From the NCBI GenBank assembly GCA_049890115.1, contig JBMHCC010000034.1, forward strand, positions 1-64,000: a DNA stretch of 64,000 nucleotides. Direction: 5' to 3'. The notes beneath the pieces are model-generated. The model saw only the letters and a list, made by a program, of their open reading frames with translations, made no database searches and was not told the origin of the DNA. The position numbers and the translations under genes are program-made. Shown here piece by piece: positions 1 through 8,628 of the stretch. This stretch comes from UBA685 sp049890115 (lineage in GTDB: Bacteria > Pseudomonadota > Alphaproteobacteria > Puniceispirillales > Puniceispirillaceae). Within the stretch, counting starts at the first letter, position 1. Each line of letters opens with the position of its first letter.

Positions 1-81
1 TAGAAGATGCCTGTGTAGAAGATGCCTGTGTAGGTGCTGCCTGTTTAGAAGATGACTGTGTTGAAGATGACTGTGTTGAGG
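1..81 (-). repeat. 15-bp tandem repeats in the dnaX linker
   Basis: About five imperfect 15-bp units in frame with dnaX encode a repeated pentapeptide of the form TQ(S/A)SS, with one KQAAP variant. The array reaches the left edge, so its full length is unknown. Low-complexity linkers between the ATPase core and the tau tail are typical places for such repeats, and the copy number may vary between strains. Confidence 0.8.
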
Positions 82-1234
82 GCGCAGATGGTAATTTTGC
101 CAGAATTTCAGCAGGTGTTGGCATCAAAGCAGCATGAGCCAGCCTGATTAATAGCATTTGGGCAGCGGCTCTGGCATTTGGTGCTGTTTTTACCTCACCA
201 TGACCTTTTAAAATGATTTGCCATGCACGGCCAAGGCGGGCAATGCCAAGCTCTGCTAGCTCTGCTGTCAGGCTAATTGTTGATTCTGGCAAATCTGCCA
301 AAGGCGCACCTGCAGCTGCTAGCGAGGCATAATGTGTTAAATCAAGCAGATCTGAGATAATCTTTTCAGCATCAGCACCTCTTTCATCAGCATTTGTGAA
401 AGCGGCTAGCGCTGCTGTGATATCCCCGCTCAGGCAGTTGGTTAAAATGGCGCCAACATCCTGATCCCCTGCATGGCCAAGCATATCTGATACACCAGAT
501 GCGGTGATGCTATCAGCATTCATAGCAGCAGCTTGATCAAGCAATGATAAGCTGTCACGCACAGAGCCCTCTGCCGCACGTGCAATCATGTGCAAGGCTT
601 CTGTTTCAGCATTGATTGCTTCATTTTGCGTAATCATGGCCAGATGCTGTGCCAATAATTCAACTGATACACGGCGCAAATCAAAACGCTGACAACGTGA
701 TAAAATGGTCACTGGCACTTTGCGGATTTCAGTTGTGGCAAAGATAAATTTCACAGCCTCAGGCGGCTCTTCCAGCGTTTTTAAAAGCGCATTAAAAGCA
801 CTTTTGGAAAGCATGTGAACTTCATCAATAATGTAAATTTTAAAGCGTGCTGATACAGGGCGATAGGCTGAACCTTCGATGATATCTCTGACATCATCAA
901 CACCTGTATTTGAGGCAGCATCCATTTCAAGCACATCAACATGACGAGCGCCAGCAATCGCTTGGCATGGCTCACATTGCCCGCACGGGTCAAGAGTGGG
1001 GCCAGATGTGCCATCTATGCCGATGCAATTTAGCCCACGTGCTAAAATCCGCGCAGTTGATGTCTTACCAACACCGCGCACCCCTGTTAGAACAAAGGCA
1101 TGAGCTAGCCTGCCATGAGCGATTGCATTTGATAATGTTTTGACAAGCGCATCTTGGCCAATCAGTCCTGAGAAATTATCAGGCCGATATTTTCTGGCAA
1201 ATACGCGATATCCTGAAGCGCTATTATCAGTCAT
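1..1234 (-). CDS. dnaX: DNA polymerase III subunit gamma/tau (3' end missing)
   Basis: This is the clamp-loader ATPase of the replicative polymerase. The reading frame starts at the ATG at 1234-1232 and runs off the left edge after 411 codons, so only the N-terminal part is present. The translation shows ARKYRP near the start, a Walker A motif (GVRGVGKTS), a four-cysteine zinc module (one Cys in GLNC, then DPCGQCEPC), Walker B DEVHML and the sensor/arginine-finger stretch SRCQRFD. These appear in the order expected for DnaX. Beyond the ATPase and collar domains the visible end turns into a Ser/Thr/Gln-rich repeated linker (separate entry), which normally leads to the tau C-terminal domain. 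The SRP RNA gene lies just upstream on the same strand, a common alphaproteobacterial arrangement. Whether a shorter gamma form is made cannot be judged here. Confidence 0.95.
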   Translation of the reverse strand, partial: MTDNSASGYRVFARKYRPDNFSGLIGQDALVKTLSNAIAHGRLAHAFVLTGVRGVGKTSTARILARGLNCIGIDGTSGPTLDPCGQCEPCQAIAGARHVDVLEMDAASNTGVDDVRDIIEGSAYRPVSARFKIYIIDEVHMLSKSAFNALLKTLEEPPEAVKFIFATTEIRKVPVTILSRCQRFDLRRVSVELLAQHLAMITQNEAINAETEALHMIARAAEGSVRDSLSLLDQAAAMNADSITASGVSDMLGHAGDQDVGAILTNCLSGDITAALAAFTNADERGADAEKIISDLLDLTHYASLAAAGAPLADLPESTISLTAELAELGIARLGRAWQIILKGHGEVKTAPNARAAAQMLLIRLAHAALMPTPAEILAKLPSAPSTQSSSTQSSSKQAAPTQASSTQASS

Positions 1235-1325
1235 AGATATGATAAACTCTTTGTTACTGATCAGCTGCCTATTTATCTAAAACCTGACTTTAAGTGATTA
1301 TGATCGGAAATGCTTTAGACAAATC

Positions 1326-1422
1326 AGGCGGAAGACTGGACGACCCGTTACATAACTGCTGTGGCTGCTTCCTTTCGGACCTGACCTGATAAACAGGACA
1401 AACGCCCATCCAGCCTTCCTAT
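1326..1422 (-). ncRNA. ffs: Signal recognition particle RNA, small bacterial (4.5S) type
   Basis: On the minus strand the sequence contains the highly conserved SRP helix-8 core: GTCAGGTCCG, then a GAAA-type tetraloop region, then GGAAGCAGCC. The flanks can pair into the long terminal stem: GGAAGGCTGGA near 1419-1409 with TCCAGTCTTCC near 1340-1330. This RNA forms the SRP with Ffh and targets membrane proteins co-translationally. The ends given are approximate and set by the outer pairing. It lies between pheA and dnaX, both on the same strand. Confidence 0.93.
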
Positions 1423-1427
1423 CCAGC

Positions 1428-1456
1428 AATATGGTCTAAATCGCTGCCAGAGACAA
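1428..1456 (-). promoter_or_regulatory. Candidate sigma70-type promoter for the SRP RNA
   Basis: On the minus strand TTGTCT (1456-1451) and CATATT (1433-1428) are separated by exactly 17 bases. They end about 6-9 bases before the predicted 5' end of the SRP RNA. Each box matches the consensus at 4 of 6 positions, so support comes mostly from spacing and placement. Confidence 0.5.
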
Positions 1457-1486
1457 GTATTTTCCTCTTTTACAAGAGGCTTTGAT

Positions 1487-2353
1487 TTAGCGATTTTTTC
1501 GGAAATCAGAACAAGGATAAGAGCCTAATATTTGGACCCCGTCACCTTCACAATAAAAAGCCAATTCTTCGAGTGCTAATTTCATCGAGGCATCGTCAAC
1601 ATGACCTTCACAATCAATGTAAAATTGTGCCGCTGACAAATTGCCGCCAATCATATAGCTTTCAATTTTTGTCAGATTAATGCCATTTGTGGCAAAGCCG
1701 CCAAGGGCTTTGTAAAGCACAGCTGGCACAGAACGCACACGAAAGACAATGGTTGTCATATAGGATTGGTCTTTTTCTTGTGGCGCAATCGCACGCTCAG
1801 GACACATCACCAAAAACCGTGTAGTATTTGATTCCATATCAGCAATGTCATCATCAAGAATATCAAGCCCATAGATATCAGCTGCCAAAGCAGAGGCAAT
1901 CGCGCCAATATGGGTGTCTTTGCGTTCTGCCACATCTTTGGCAGCACCAGCTGTATCAGCATGAATGACAGGCTTTATGCCAAGCTCTTCTAATTTATTG
2001 CGGCATTGTGCCAGCCCTTGTTCATGGCTATGCACCTCTGTGATATCGGATAATTTTGTGCCTTTCAGCCCCATTAATTTATGGCGCACAGGCTGAAAAT
2101 GCTCATCGATAATCTGCAAACCTGAATTAGGTAGCAAATGGTGAATATCAGCCACGCGGCCTGCGGTTGAATTTTCAACAGGTACCATGGCACAAGAAGC
2201 TCTGCCATCTGTAACAGCACGCATCATTTCAGAAAAGCTGACACAAGGCAGAACATCATAATCAGGCATTTTTATCTGGCATGACATGTGAGAATAGGCC
2301 CCAAGCACACCTTGGAAGGCGATAATTTTCGAATTGTTTAAAACGTCACTCAT
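1487..2353 (-). CDS. pheA: Prephenate dehydratase
   Basis: This cytosolic enzyme converts prephenate to phenylpyruvate in phenylalanine synthesis. The 288-aa protein begins with the family's QG(V)xGAYSH stretch and carries the catalytic SNTTRFLV motif around residue 175. It ends in an ACT domain with GINLTKIES followed by YMIGG, the variant commonly seen in alphaproteobacteria where other lineages have ESRP. It lacks a chorismate mutase domain, so it is the monofunctional form. Phenylalanine feedback through the ACT domain is expected from the family. It lies 38 bp downstream of kdsB and is probably co-transcribed with it. A small hairpin (1464-1479) follows the stop but has no T-run on this strand. 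Confidence 0.96.
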   Translation of the reverse strand: MSDVLNNSKIIAFQGVLGAYSHMSCQIKMPDYDVLPCVSFSEMMRAVTDGRASCAMVPVENSTAGRVADIHHLLPNSGLQIIDEHFQPVRHKLMGLKGTKLSDITEVHSHEQGLAQCRNKLEELGIKPVIHADTAGAAKDVAERKDTHIGAIASALAADIYGLDILDDDIADMESNTTRFLVMCPERAIAPQEKDQSYMTTIVFRVRSVPAVLYKALGGFATNGINLTKIESYMIGGNLSAAQFYIDCEGHVDDASMKLALEELAFYCEGDGVQILGSYPCSDFRKNR

Positions 2354-2391
2354 CTAGACTAGAACCTTTATGATTATCCGTGTTTATGGCT

Positions 2392-3141
2392 TCAAGCGTC
2401 ATGGTTAAAATGCGCTCTGGCAGCTGCTAGATCTTCTGCAGTATCTACACCGCCAGGGGCTTCGTCAATCTGTGCGGCTCTGATGATCATGCCAGCTTCG
2501 ATAGCGCGCAGCTGTTCTAATTTTTCAGAAAGCTCAAGCGGCGATGGCGGTAATGTCACAAATTGGGCAAGGGCTTGTCTTTGCCAGCCATAAAGACCGA
2601 TATGATGCCAATGATCATCTGCTTGATAAGGCACAGCCAAGCGCGAGAAATAATGCGCACGCCCTGTTTTTTGACTATCATCATCCCAGCTCATCACAGC
2701 CTTTACCACTTGTGATTTTGCTATTTCATCAGCGCTTGCTTTGGCAACAAGGGTGGCAAGGTCGCAGCTGCCAGCACTTAATAACTCAGCTAGCTTTTCA
2801 ATGGCATTGGTCGTGATGGTTGGCAGGTCACCTTGCAAATTGATGATATGTTCAAAATCGCCCTTATCATCGATGCGGCATATTGCCTCAAAGACTCTGT
2901 CAGAGCCAGAGGGGTGATCTGCTGATGTCATCACGGCATTACCGCCAATCGAAGTGATATGCTGATAAATATCATCATGATCTGTTGCCACATAAACAGG
3001 GGCAATATCGGCACGAATCGCCTGATTCCAGACATGTTCTATCAAAGGCTTACCTGCAATATCTGCCATAGGCTTGCCTGGCAAGCGGCTGGCAGCCATG
3101 CGGGCGGGAATAACAATCACCATCTTATCAGTCTTCGTCAT
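2392..3141 (-). CDS. kdsB: 3-deoxy-manno-octulosonate cytidylyltransferase (CMP-KDO synthetase)
   Basis: This cytosolic enzyme activates KDO with CTP for lipopolysaccharide inner-core assembly. The 249-aa length is normal for KdsB. The N-terminus has IPARMAASRLPGKPM, the nucleotide-binding signature. Further on are the expected EHVW, ATDHD, GGNAVMTS, SGSDR and NLQGD segments. It is the first gene of a probable kdsB-pheA pair and is divergent from the cytochrome c gene, with a 182-bp spacer between the two starts. Its presence implies a KDO-containing LPS, consistent with the envelope-sugar cluster at 8.6-11.6 kb. Confidence 0.96.
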   Translation of the reverse strand: MTKTDKMVIVIPARMAASRLPGKPMADIAGKPLIEHVWNQAIRADIAPVYVATDHDDIYQHITSIGGNAVMTSADHPSGSDRVFEAICRIDDKGDFEHIINLQGDLPTITTNAIEKLAELLSAGSCDLATLVAKASADEIAKSQVVKAVMSWDDDSQKTGRAHYFSRLAVPYQADDHWHHIGLYGWQRQALAQFVTLPPSPLELSEKLEQLRAIEAGMIIRAAQIDEAPGGVDTAEDLAAARAHFNHDA

Positions 3142-3323
3142 AATGTGTCGTTTGTTCCATAATTTGCCAGCCTATGCAAAAGAAAACAGTGCTTAATCAA
3201 CGCTGATGGCTTGAGAATTACATTATCTTCAAGTAAAAGAACAACAAGCTGAAAAAAAACTGTCTGTCAGTCACTTTTCCAGCCATGTGTTTCATAAACG
3301 AAAGATGTTCGGGGGACATCATA

Positions 3324-3911
3324 ATGGATGAACTCAAATTTAATAAGATTTTCGCAGGTATCCTGACAGCTGCTCTATTATTGATGGCTGGTATCAAAGC
3401 AGGTGATATCCTTGTGCCATCACATAGTGGTCATGGTCATGGCGGCGATGTTGCGCAAAATGCCTATCCGATTGAGGTGCCTGAAGTGGCAGTTGCTGGT
3501 GCTGAGGTTGCCGCACCAAAAGGCCCTGAGCCTATCTTGGCTCTGCTAGCAGATGCTGATGTGGCAGCTGGTTTAAAATTGGCAAAGAAATGCACAGCTT
3601 GTCATGTGTTTGAAGAAGGTGGCGCAAATAAAGTCGGTCCTGCTTTGTGGAATATCGTTAATGCTGGCAAAGGGGCAGTGGCTGGTTTTGGCTATTCTGA
3701 AGCCTTGGCTGGTTTTGGTGGTGATTGGGATTATGATGCGCTGAACCAGTTCCTATACAAGCCTAAAGCTTATATCGCTGGTACAAAGATGAATTTTGCT
3801 GGTCTTAAAAAGCCGCAAGATAGAGCGAATATGATCGCCTATTTACGCAGCTTATCAGCTAGCCCAGCGTCATTACCAACAGATGCAGAAATCGCATCTG
3901 ACGGTCAATAA
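3324..3911 (+). CDS. Membrane-anchored class I cytochrome c (CycM/c552-like)
   Basis: This is a respiratory electron carrier held at the inner membrane by an N-terminal helix. I start it at the ATG at 3324 because GGGGG lies about 8 bases upstream; an in-frame ATG at 3285 has no such site. In the 195-aa product, residues about 8-28 form a transmembrane anchor, followed by a His/Gly- and Ala/Pro-rich linker. The heme attachment site CTACH is at residues 90-94, and Met156 in GTKMNFAG is the likely axial ligand, followed by MIAYLRSL. The layout matches the alphaproteobacterial membrane cytochromes that link the bc1 complex to cytochrome oxidase. The precise partner is not shown by the sequence. 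Confidence 0.9.
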   Translation: MDELKFNKIFAGILTAALLLMAGIKAGDILVPSHSGHGHGGDVAQNAYPIEVPEVAVAGAEVAAPKGPEPILALLADADVAAGLKLAKKCTACHVFEEGGANKVGPALWNIVNAGKGAVAGFGYSEALAGFGGDWDYDALNQFLYKPKAYIAGTKMNFAGLKKPQDRANMIAYLRSLSASPASLPTDAEIASDGQ

Positions 3912-3963
3912 GCGACGATTATGTCATCTTGTGCCTTCTGGAATAATCTGTTGAGGGACACAG

Positions 3964-4746
3964 ATGATGAAGCGTGAATTTCCAAAGCTGGCAAGTGATC
4001 TTGCCAGCTTTTCTATTGCCAGCCGTGACATTATCCAACGTCATTTTCGTACAGATATGACGGTTGATGGCAAATCTGATCTTAGCCCTGTGACTATCGC
4101 TGATAAGCAATCTGAGGCTGTGTTGCGAGAGGCGATTGCTGCCAGCTATCCCACACATCATATTCTTGGTGAAGAAGAAGGCGGCACAATTTCAGGTGGC
4201 TATGATTGGGTGATTGACCCGATTGATGGCACAAGAGCCTTTATTTGTGGCAAGCCACAATTTGGTACCTTAATTGCTTTATGCGATGAGCTTGTACCAA
4301 TCGCTGGCATGATTGATATGCCAATCTTAAATGAATGCTATATTGCAACCGCAGATACAGGCAGCATGATGAATAATGTGCCAATTCATGTCTCATCTGT
4401 CACAGATCTGTCGGTTGCGCGTATCGCATCAACTGCACCAGAGGCTTTTTCACAAAAAGCTTTGCCTTATTATAGCGAATTTAGCCAAAAATGCCTGACT
4501 TCTGGCTGGGGTGGTGATTGCTATAATTATGCACTTTTGGCAGCTGGGCATTTAGAAATTGTGATCGAACATCAGCTGGCTAATCATGATATTATGGCAT
4601 TGGTGCCTGTTATCGAACAGGCAGGCGGCATTGTCACAGACTGGCAAGGCGCCCCTATCAGGTTGGGTCATTCTAGCTCTATCATTGCGGCAGCAACGCC
4701 GTCTTTACATGAATTGGCTTTGCAGGCGATGGCAGGGGCTGAATAG
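3964..4746 (+). CDS. Inositol-monophosphatase-family phosphatase, probably histidinol-phosphatase (HisN-like)
   Basis: This 260-aa protein has the metal-dependent FIG/IMPase fold. It shows GEEEG around residue 69, then DPIDGTRAF, the metal-binding DPxDGT motif, and a C-terminal WGGDCYNYA/NHDIMALVPV stretch carrying the last metal aspartate. The sequence after DGT (FICGKPQFG) resembles HisN-type histidinol-phosphate phosphatases more than inositol or CysQ-type enzymes, so a role in histidine synthesis is the best guess. The start is ATG 3964 or the adjacent ATG 3967, 6-9 bases after GAGGGA. The next gene follows after 3 bp, so the two are probably co-transcribed. Confidence 0.85.
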   Translation: MMKREFPKLASDLASFSIASRDIIQRHFRTDMTVDGKSDLSPVTIADKQSEAVLREAIAASYPTHHILGEEEGGTISGGYDWVIDPIDGTRAFICGKPQFGTLIALCDELVPIAGMIDMPILNECYIATADTGSMMNNVPIHVSSVTDLSVARIASTAPEAFSQKALPYYSEFSQKCLTSGWGGDCYNYALLAAGHLEIVIEHQLANHDIMALVPVIEQAGGIVTDWQGAPIRLGHSSSIIAAATPSLHELALQAMAGAE

Positions 4747-4749
4747 CAA

Positions 4750-5709
4750 ATGAGTGTGTTAAGTGATGTGCCTTTGATTGTGGCTTATTATGATGATGCC
4801 GCAGACGCAGCAAGGCGCGAAGCTTGGCAAGCACGCCTGCAGCCCTTTTTACCTGGTATAACGCTTGTCCCGCTCGCATCCCCAGAAGCTGATAGCGCTA
4901 TGGCAGCGTTGGTCTGGAAGCCGCCTCATGGCAGGATTGCATCACTGCCAGCTTTGCGCGGTATTGTCTCTCTTGGTCAGGGTGTTGATCATATTCTGGC
5001 AGATGATAGCGTTCCTGAAACTTTGCCATTGGTCAGGCTGGTTGACCCTGATATGGCACAGGCAATGGGGCATTGGGTATCATTGGCAGTGTTGCAGAAA
5101 ATTCGCAAAGCAGCTGATTACCGCATTCTGGCACAAAGACGTGAATTTCGCCCATTGCCCCAAATAGCGGCTGATACATGTCGCATTGCGATTTATGGTG
5201 TTGGGGCGATTGGCAGTGAGGTAGCACGTCAACTTGTTGCGCTTGGCTTTCAGGTAACAGGCTATGTGAACCATCAAAGACAGGATGATTTTATATCTTA
5301 CGAATCAGGTACAGATGGCCTTGCCAGATGCTTGTCTGAATGTGATATGCATGTTTGCCTGATGCCTTTGACAGATGATAATAAAGGGTTTTTTAACCGC
5401 GATACATTTGCCCAAATGAAAGTCGGTGCTTATTTCATCAATGCTGGCAGAGGCAGTCATGTCGTAGAAGATGATTTGCTAGCAGCTGTTACATCTGGCC
5501 ATCTGGCAGGGGCTTGTTTAGATGTCTTTGTCACAGAGCCTTTACCAGATAATCATCCTTTCTGGGATAATCCTCATATTGAAATCTGGCCACATGTGGC
5601 TGCACAGACCAACCCTGAAACAGCTTCACAACAAGTGGCACAGGCTTTATGGGCATTTCATCAAGGCAAAGAGCCAGCCAATTTGGTTGACCGCAAAAAA
5701 GGCTATTAA
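4750..5709 (+). CDS. D-isomer-specific 2-hydroxyacid dehydrogenase (glyoxylate/hydroxypyruvate reductase A-like)
   Basis: This 319-aa NAD(P)-dependent oxidoreductase is of the GhrA type. SLGQGVDHI near residue 80 is the substrate-loop signature. GVGAIGSEVA around residue 157 is the Rossmann dinucleotide motif, INAGRG carries the active-site Arg region, and the C-terminal DVFVTEPLPDNHPFW plus PHVAA supply the catalytic Glu and His. The family reduces glyoxylate or hydroxypyruvate. The actual substrate is not determined by the sequence. It follows the phosphatase gene by 3 bp and converges on the aminopeptidase gene, whose stop is 3 bp away. Confidence 0.9.
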   Translation: MSVLSDVPLIVAYYDDAADAARREAWQARLQPFLPGITLVPLASPEADSAMAALVWKPPHGRIASLPALRGIVSLGQGVDHILADDSVPETLPLVRLVDPDMAQAMGHWVSLAVLQKIRKAADYRILAQRREFRPLPQIAADTCRIAIYGVGAIGSEVARQLVALGFQVTGYVNHQRQDDFISYESGTDGLARCLSECDMHVCLMPLTDDNKGFFNRDTFAQMKVGAYFINAGRGSHVVEDDLLAAVTSGHLAGACLDVFVTEPLPDNHPFWDNPHIEIWPHVAAQTNPETASQQVAQALWAFHQGKEPANLVDRKKGY

Positions 5710-5712
5710 AGG

Positions 5713-7128
5713 CTATTTTGAACCGCTGTCAGCCTCTGCCAATGAGCTGATATAATCAAAACAAGCACGCAGCCCCATAGCCTCACCACCGCGTGGCCTG
5801 CCAGCGCGTGATGCCAGATTCCATGCCATCACATCAATATGAGCCCAGTTACAATCGCGCCCTGTAAAGCGGCGTAAAAATAACGCTGCTGTGATAGCCC
5901 CGCCATAGCCAGATTGTCCAGTGCTTGATAATCCCATATGGCCTTGATCTAAAAACCGGTCATAAGCCTCAAATAAAGGTAATTGCCAAACAGGGTCACC
6001 ATTTTTGTGGCCAGCATCCATAATCTGTCTGGCTGTGCTATCATGATTACAGAATAAGGCCGGACACTCAGTGCCAAGTGCCACTCTAGCAGCGCCTGTC
6101 AATGTTGCAAAATCAAGCAGAAAATCAGGCTTATCCTGACAAGCAAGATGAAGCGCATCTGCTAGGACAAGCCTGCCTTCAGCGTCTGTATTACCAACCT
6201 CAACCTTGATGCCAGCAGCTGTATTAATGATATCCATTGGCCGCATTGATTTTTCCGATACGGCATTTTCAGCAGCGGCAATCAGAACACGCAGCCGCAC
6301 TGGCAGGCCTGCTTTCATAATAGCAGCTGCCAGACCCAAAACATGAGCCGCCCCGCCCATATCCTTTTTCATAATTTCCATCGCTTTGGATGGCTTTAGA
6401 TCAAGGCCACCTGAATCAAAGGTGATGCCTTTGCCAACAAGGGTAATTTTTGGCCCTTTATCACCCCAAGAAAAATCAATCAGGCGTGGCGGTGTTTCAG
6501 CTGCACGGCCGACCGTATGAATGGCTGGAAAATCTGTTTCCAACTCTGTGCCTGATGTGATGGTGATATCACTGTTATAATGATGTGCCAGCGCGGTTGC
6601 TTCATCTGCTAGCTGAGCTGGCGTCATCATATTGGCAGGAGCGTTAATCAAATCACGGCATAAAGATATGCCCTCAAAAAGAGCTTCGGTGATAGTGGCA
6701 GGCTGTTTGGTAGAGCAGCTAGCATGAGATGCAGAAGGCTTATCAGATATGCCTTTTAAATGAGGTTTATAGGATGCTAGCGCAAAACCAAGCATCACCA
6801 TTTGGCTTGTCTCATCATCAATTTTTGTTTCATCAATTTCATAATGATAAGGTGGTAATGTTTGTGCCCCTGATGCGGCTTGCCACAAAATATCATTTGA
6901 AATAACCAGATAGGCTGATTGCGGTGTGCCGTTCTTATCTGATAGCAGGCCTGCCATGCCAGCTTTTAAAGAGATATGATGGGCCTTAAAATAGGCACTA
7001 TGATGTGGTTCTTGGCGTGCCAGCCAGCTATCGCAATCAGCTTCATTGATGAGTTCTAGTGCTAAAATGGTACCTGTCTTGCTGCATGGTAGCTGATAGG
7101 CATCAGCTGCATAATAAGTCATTGCCAT
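5713..7128 (-). CDS. Leucyl aminopeptidase family protein (M17)
   Basis: This cytosolic dinuclear-metal aminopeptidase would remove N-terminal residues from peptides. The family signature NTDAEGRLVLADAL is intact. GKGITFDSGGLDLKPS supplies the substrate and metal Lys/Asp, and KDMGGAA follows as expected. I start at the ATG at 7128 because AAGGAA lies 8 bases upstream; a start at 7167 would overlap the MATE gene by 23 bp without a ribosome site. This gives 471 aa, normal for M17. The N-terminal domain is more divergent, as usual. It is probably co-transcribed with the upstream MATE gene (17-bp gap). Confidence 0.92.
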   Translation of the reverse strand: MAMTYYAADAYQLPCSKTGTILALELINEADCDSWLARQEPHHSAYFKAHHISLKAGMAGLLSDKNGTPQSAYLVISNDILWQAASGAQTLPPYHYEIDETKIDDETSQMVMLGFALASYKPHLKGISDKPSASHASCSTKQPATITEALFEGISLCRDLINAPANMMTPAQLADEATALAHHYNSDITITSGTELETDFPAIHTVGRAAETPPRLIDFSWGDKGPKITLVGKGITFDSGGLDLKPSKAMEIMKKDMGGAAHVLGLAAAIMKAGLPVRLRVLIAAAENAVSEKSMRPMDIINTAAGIKVEVGNTDAEGRLVLADALHLACQDKPDFLLDFATLTGAARVALGTECPALFCNHDSTARQIMDAGHKNGDPVWQLPLFEAYDRFLDQGHMGLSSTGQSGYGGAITAALFLRRFTGRDCNWAHIDVMAWNLASRAGRPRGGEAMGLRACFDYISSLAEADSGSK

Positions 7129-7144
7129 ATCTTTAGTTCCTTCA

Positions 7145-8482
7145 TCAGGCTTTTGCAGGAAAATCATAAAGGTGACGCAGTCTGATTGCCAAGCTGAGCC
7201 CGCGCACTATTAAATAAATGATAAAGGCAAGCATGACACCGTCAAGACCCCAATCACGCAACAATAATAAACAGCCAACAAAGCTGGTAAAAGACAAGAT
7301 CATGCCATTGCGCAAAGCGCGTCCATGAGCTGCCCCGATAAAAATACCATCCATCTGAAATGCAAGCACAGAAGCAGGACCAAGACAGACCACATACCAC
7401 CATAATGCCATTGTCTGGGCAATCACATCATCATAGCTTGTCAAAATCGCCAACAGATAGGGGGCACTGACAATCAACAGCATAGCAATTAGCACAGACA
7501 CAAACCCTGCCATGGCAGTTGATCGCCAGATAGTCTGCGTTAAAGTATCCTTTGACCCAGATCCAATCGCGCCGCCAACCAATGCCTCACTAGCATGGGC
7601 AAAGCCATCAAGGGCAAAGGCAACTAGATGAAAAATCACCAGCACGATCTGTAATGATGCTAGCTGGACATCACCTTCATCACCACCAAAATATAATAAG
7701 GTTGCCTCGACCAGATATAATAAAAATGTGCGAATAACGATGTCACGTGACAGGCTGAAATAGGCTGACCAGCCAGAGCCGCGCAAGGCTGAGCCAAGGG
7801 CAAAGAAACCAGCAAGCTGTCTTGAAAATTGGCGCTTTATCATCATCACAACAAATAGGAATCCAAGCCAATTTGCCACAACTGATGCCAGCGCAACGCC
7901 TTTGATGCCGCCATCAAATCCAAGTACGAATAAAAAGTTAAGGCCGATATTCAGCCCGTTTACAAGCAATAGCTGGATCATGCCAAGACGCATAGATTGC
8001 TGACCATAAAGCCACCCAAGCAAGGCAGCATTCATCAAAATAGCTGGCAGGCCAAAAATCTGAACAGAGATATAATCTGCCATGTGATGTTCAACAGCTT
8101 GGGAAGCTGGCAATATGAGGCTGGCAGTTGCGATTAGCAGTGGCAAAGTCGCAATCAGAACCATGCCAGCACCTGCGCCAATGACCAGACCACGTTGCAG
8201 AGGCAATAACACTGCCCTCTGATTGCCAGCCCCATGTGCTTGCGAGGTCAGCGCCGTTGTGCCCATGCGCAAAAAGGAAAATAACATCACAAGAAAATGG
8301 ATGATAAGAGAGCCAAGAGCGACACCACCAATATAAGAGGCATCATCAAAATGCCCCATCATCGCTGTGTCAGCCGCTGTTACCAAAGGCTGTGATAAAT
8401 TGGAAATCATAATTGGCCATGATAAATGCCAAATATGACGCCAGCTGCTATCTATTTTGCGTGGAATTCTATCTTGTGTCAT
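7145..8482 (-). CDS. MATE family efflux transporter (DinF/NorM-like)
   Basis: This 445-aa polytopic inner-membrane protein has about twelve hydrophobic helices arranged in two halves. The start carries the MATE pattern: WPIMISNLSQPLVTAADTAM, with the proline and the conserved DTAMMGH segment. The second half contains GFAHASEALVGGAIGSG, the matching repeat of this family. Members export cationic drugs or metabolites in exchange for Na+ or H+. The DinF-like sub-branch is my reading of the DTAMMG and FAHASEAL stretches. The substrate is unknown. The gene is divergent from the glycosyltransferase gene at 8629. Confidence 0.93.
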   Translation of the reverse strand: MTQDRIPRKIDSSWRHIWHLSWPIMISNLSQPLVTAADTAMMGHFDDASYIGGVALGSLIIHFLVMLFSFLRMGTTALTSQAHGAGNQRAVLLPLQRGLVIGAGAGMVLIATLPLLIATASLILPASQAVEHHMADYISVQIFGLPAILMNAALLGWLYGQQSMRLGMIQLLLVNGLNIGLNFLFVLGFDGGIKGVALASVVANWLGFLFVVMMIKRQFSRQLAGFFALGSALRGSGWSAYFSLSRDIVIRTFLLYLVEATLLYFGGDEGDVQLASLQIVLVIFHLVAFALDGFAHASEALVGGAIGSGSKDTLTQTIWRSTAMAGFVSVLIAMLLIVSAPYLLAILTSYDDVIAQTMALWWYVVCLGPASVLAFQMDGIFIGAAHGRALRNGMILSFTSFVGCLLLLRDWGLDGVMLAFIIYLIVRGLSLAIRLRHLYDFPAKA

Positions 8483-8628
8483 TGTGCCAGATTATGACGG
8501 GGCTATCGATAAATAGCTAGTGTTTTGCATGATTAACATATTGAATTTTTGCCACTGGCTGCCTAGAGTGAGGGCAGCTGTAACATTGTGGCTGACAGCT
8601 TGTCTGGCACTGATAGTAAAGAGCCTAA

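Noticed and set aside
1..81. Short direct repeats at the left edge as a CRISPR array
   Set aside because: The units are 15 bp with no spacers and are in frame with dnaX.
1464..1479. CCTCTT/AAGAGG hairpin after pheA as a terminator
   Set aside because: On the pheA strand the stem is followed by AAAATAC, not a T-run, so it does not look like an intrinsic terminator.
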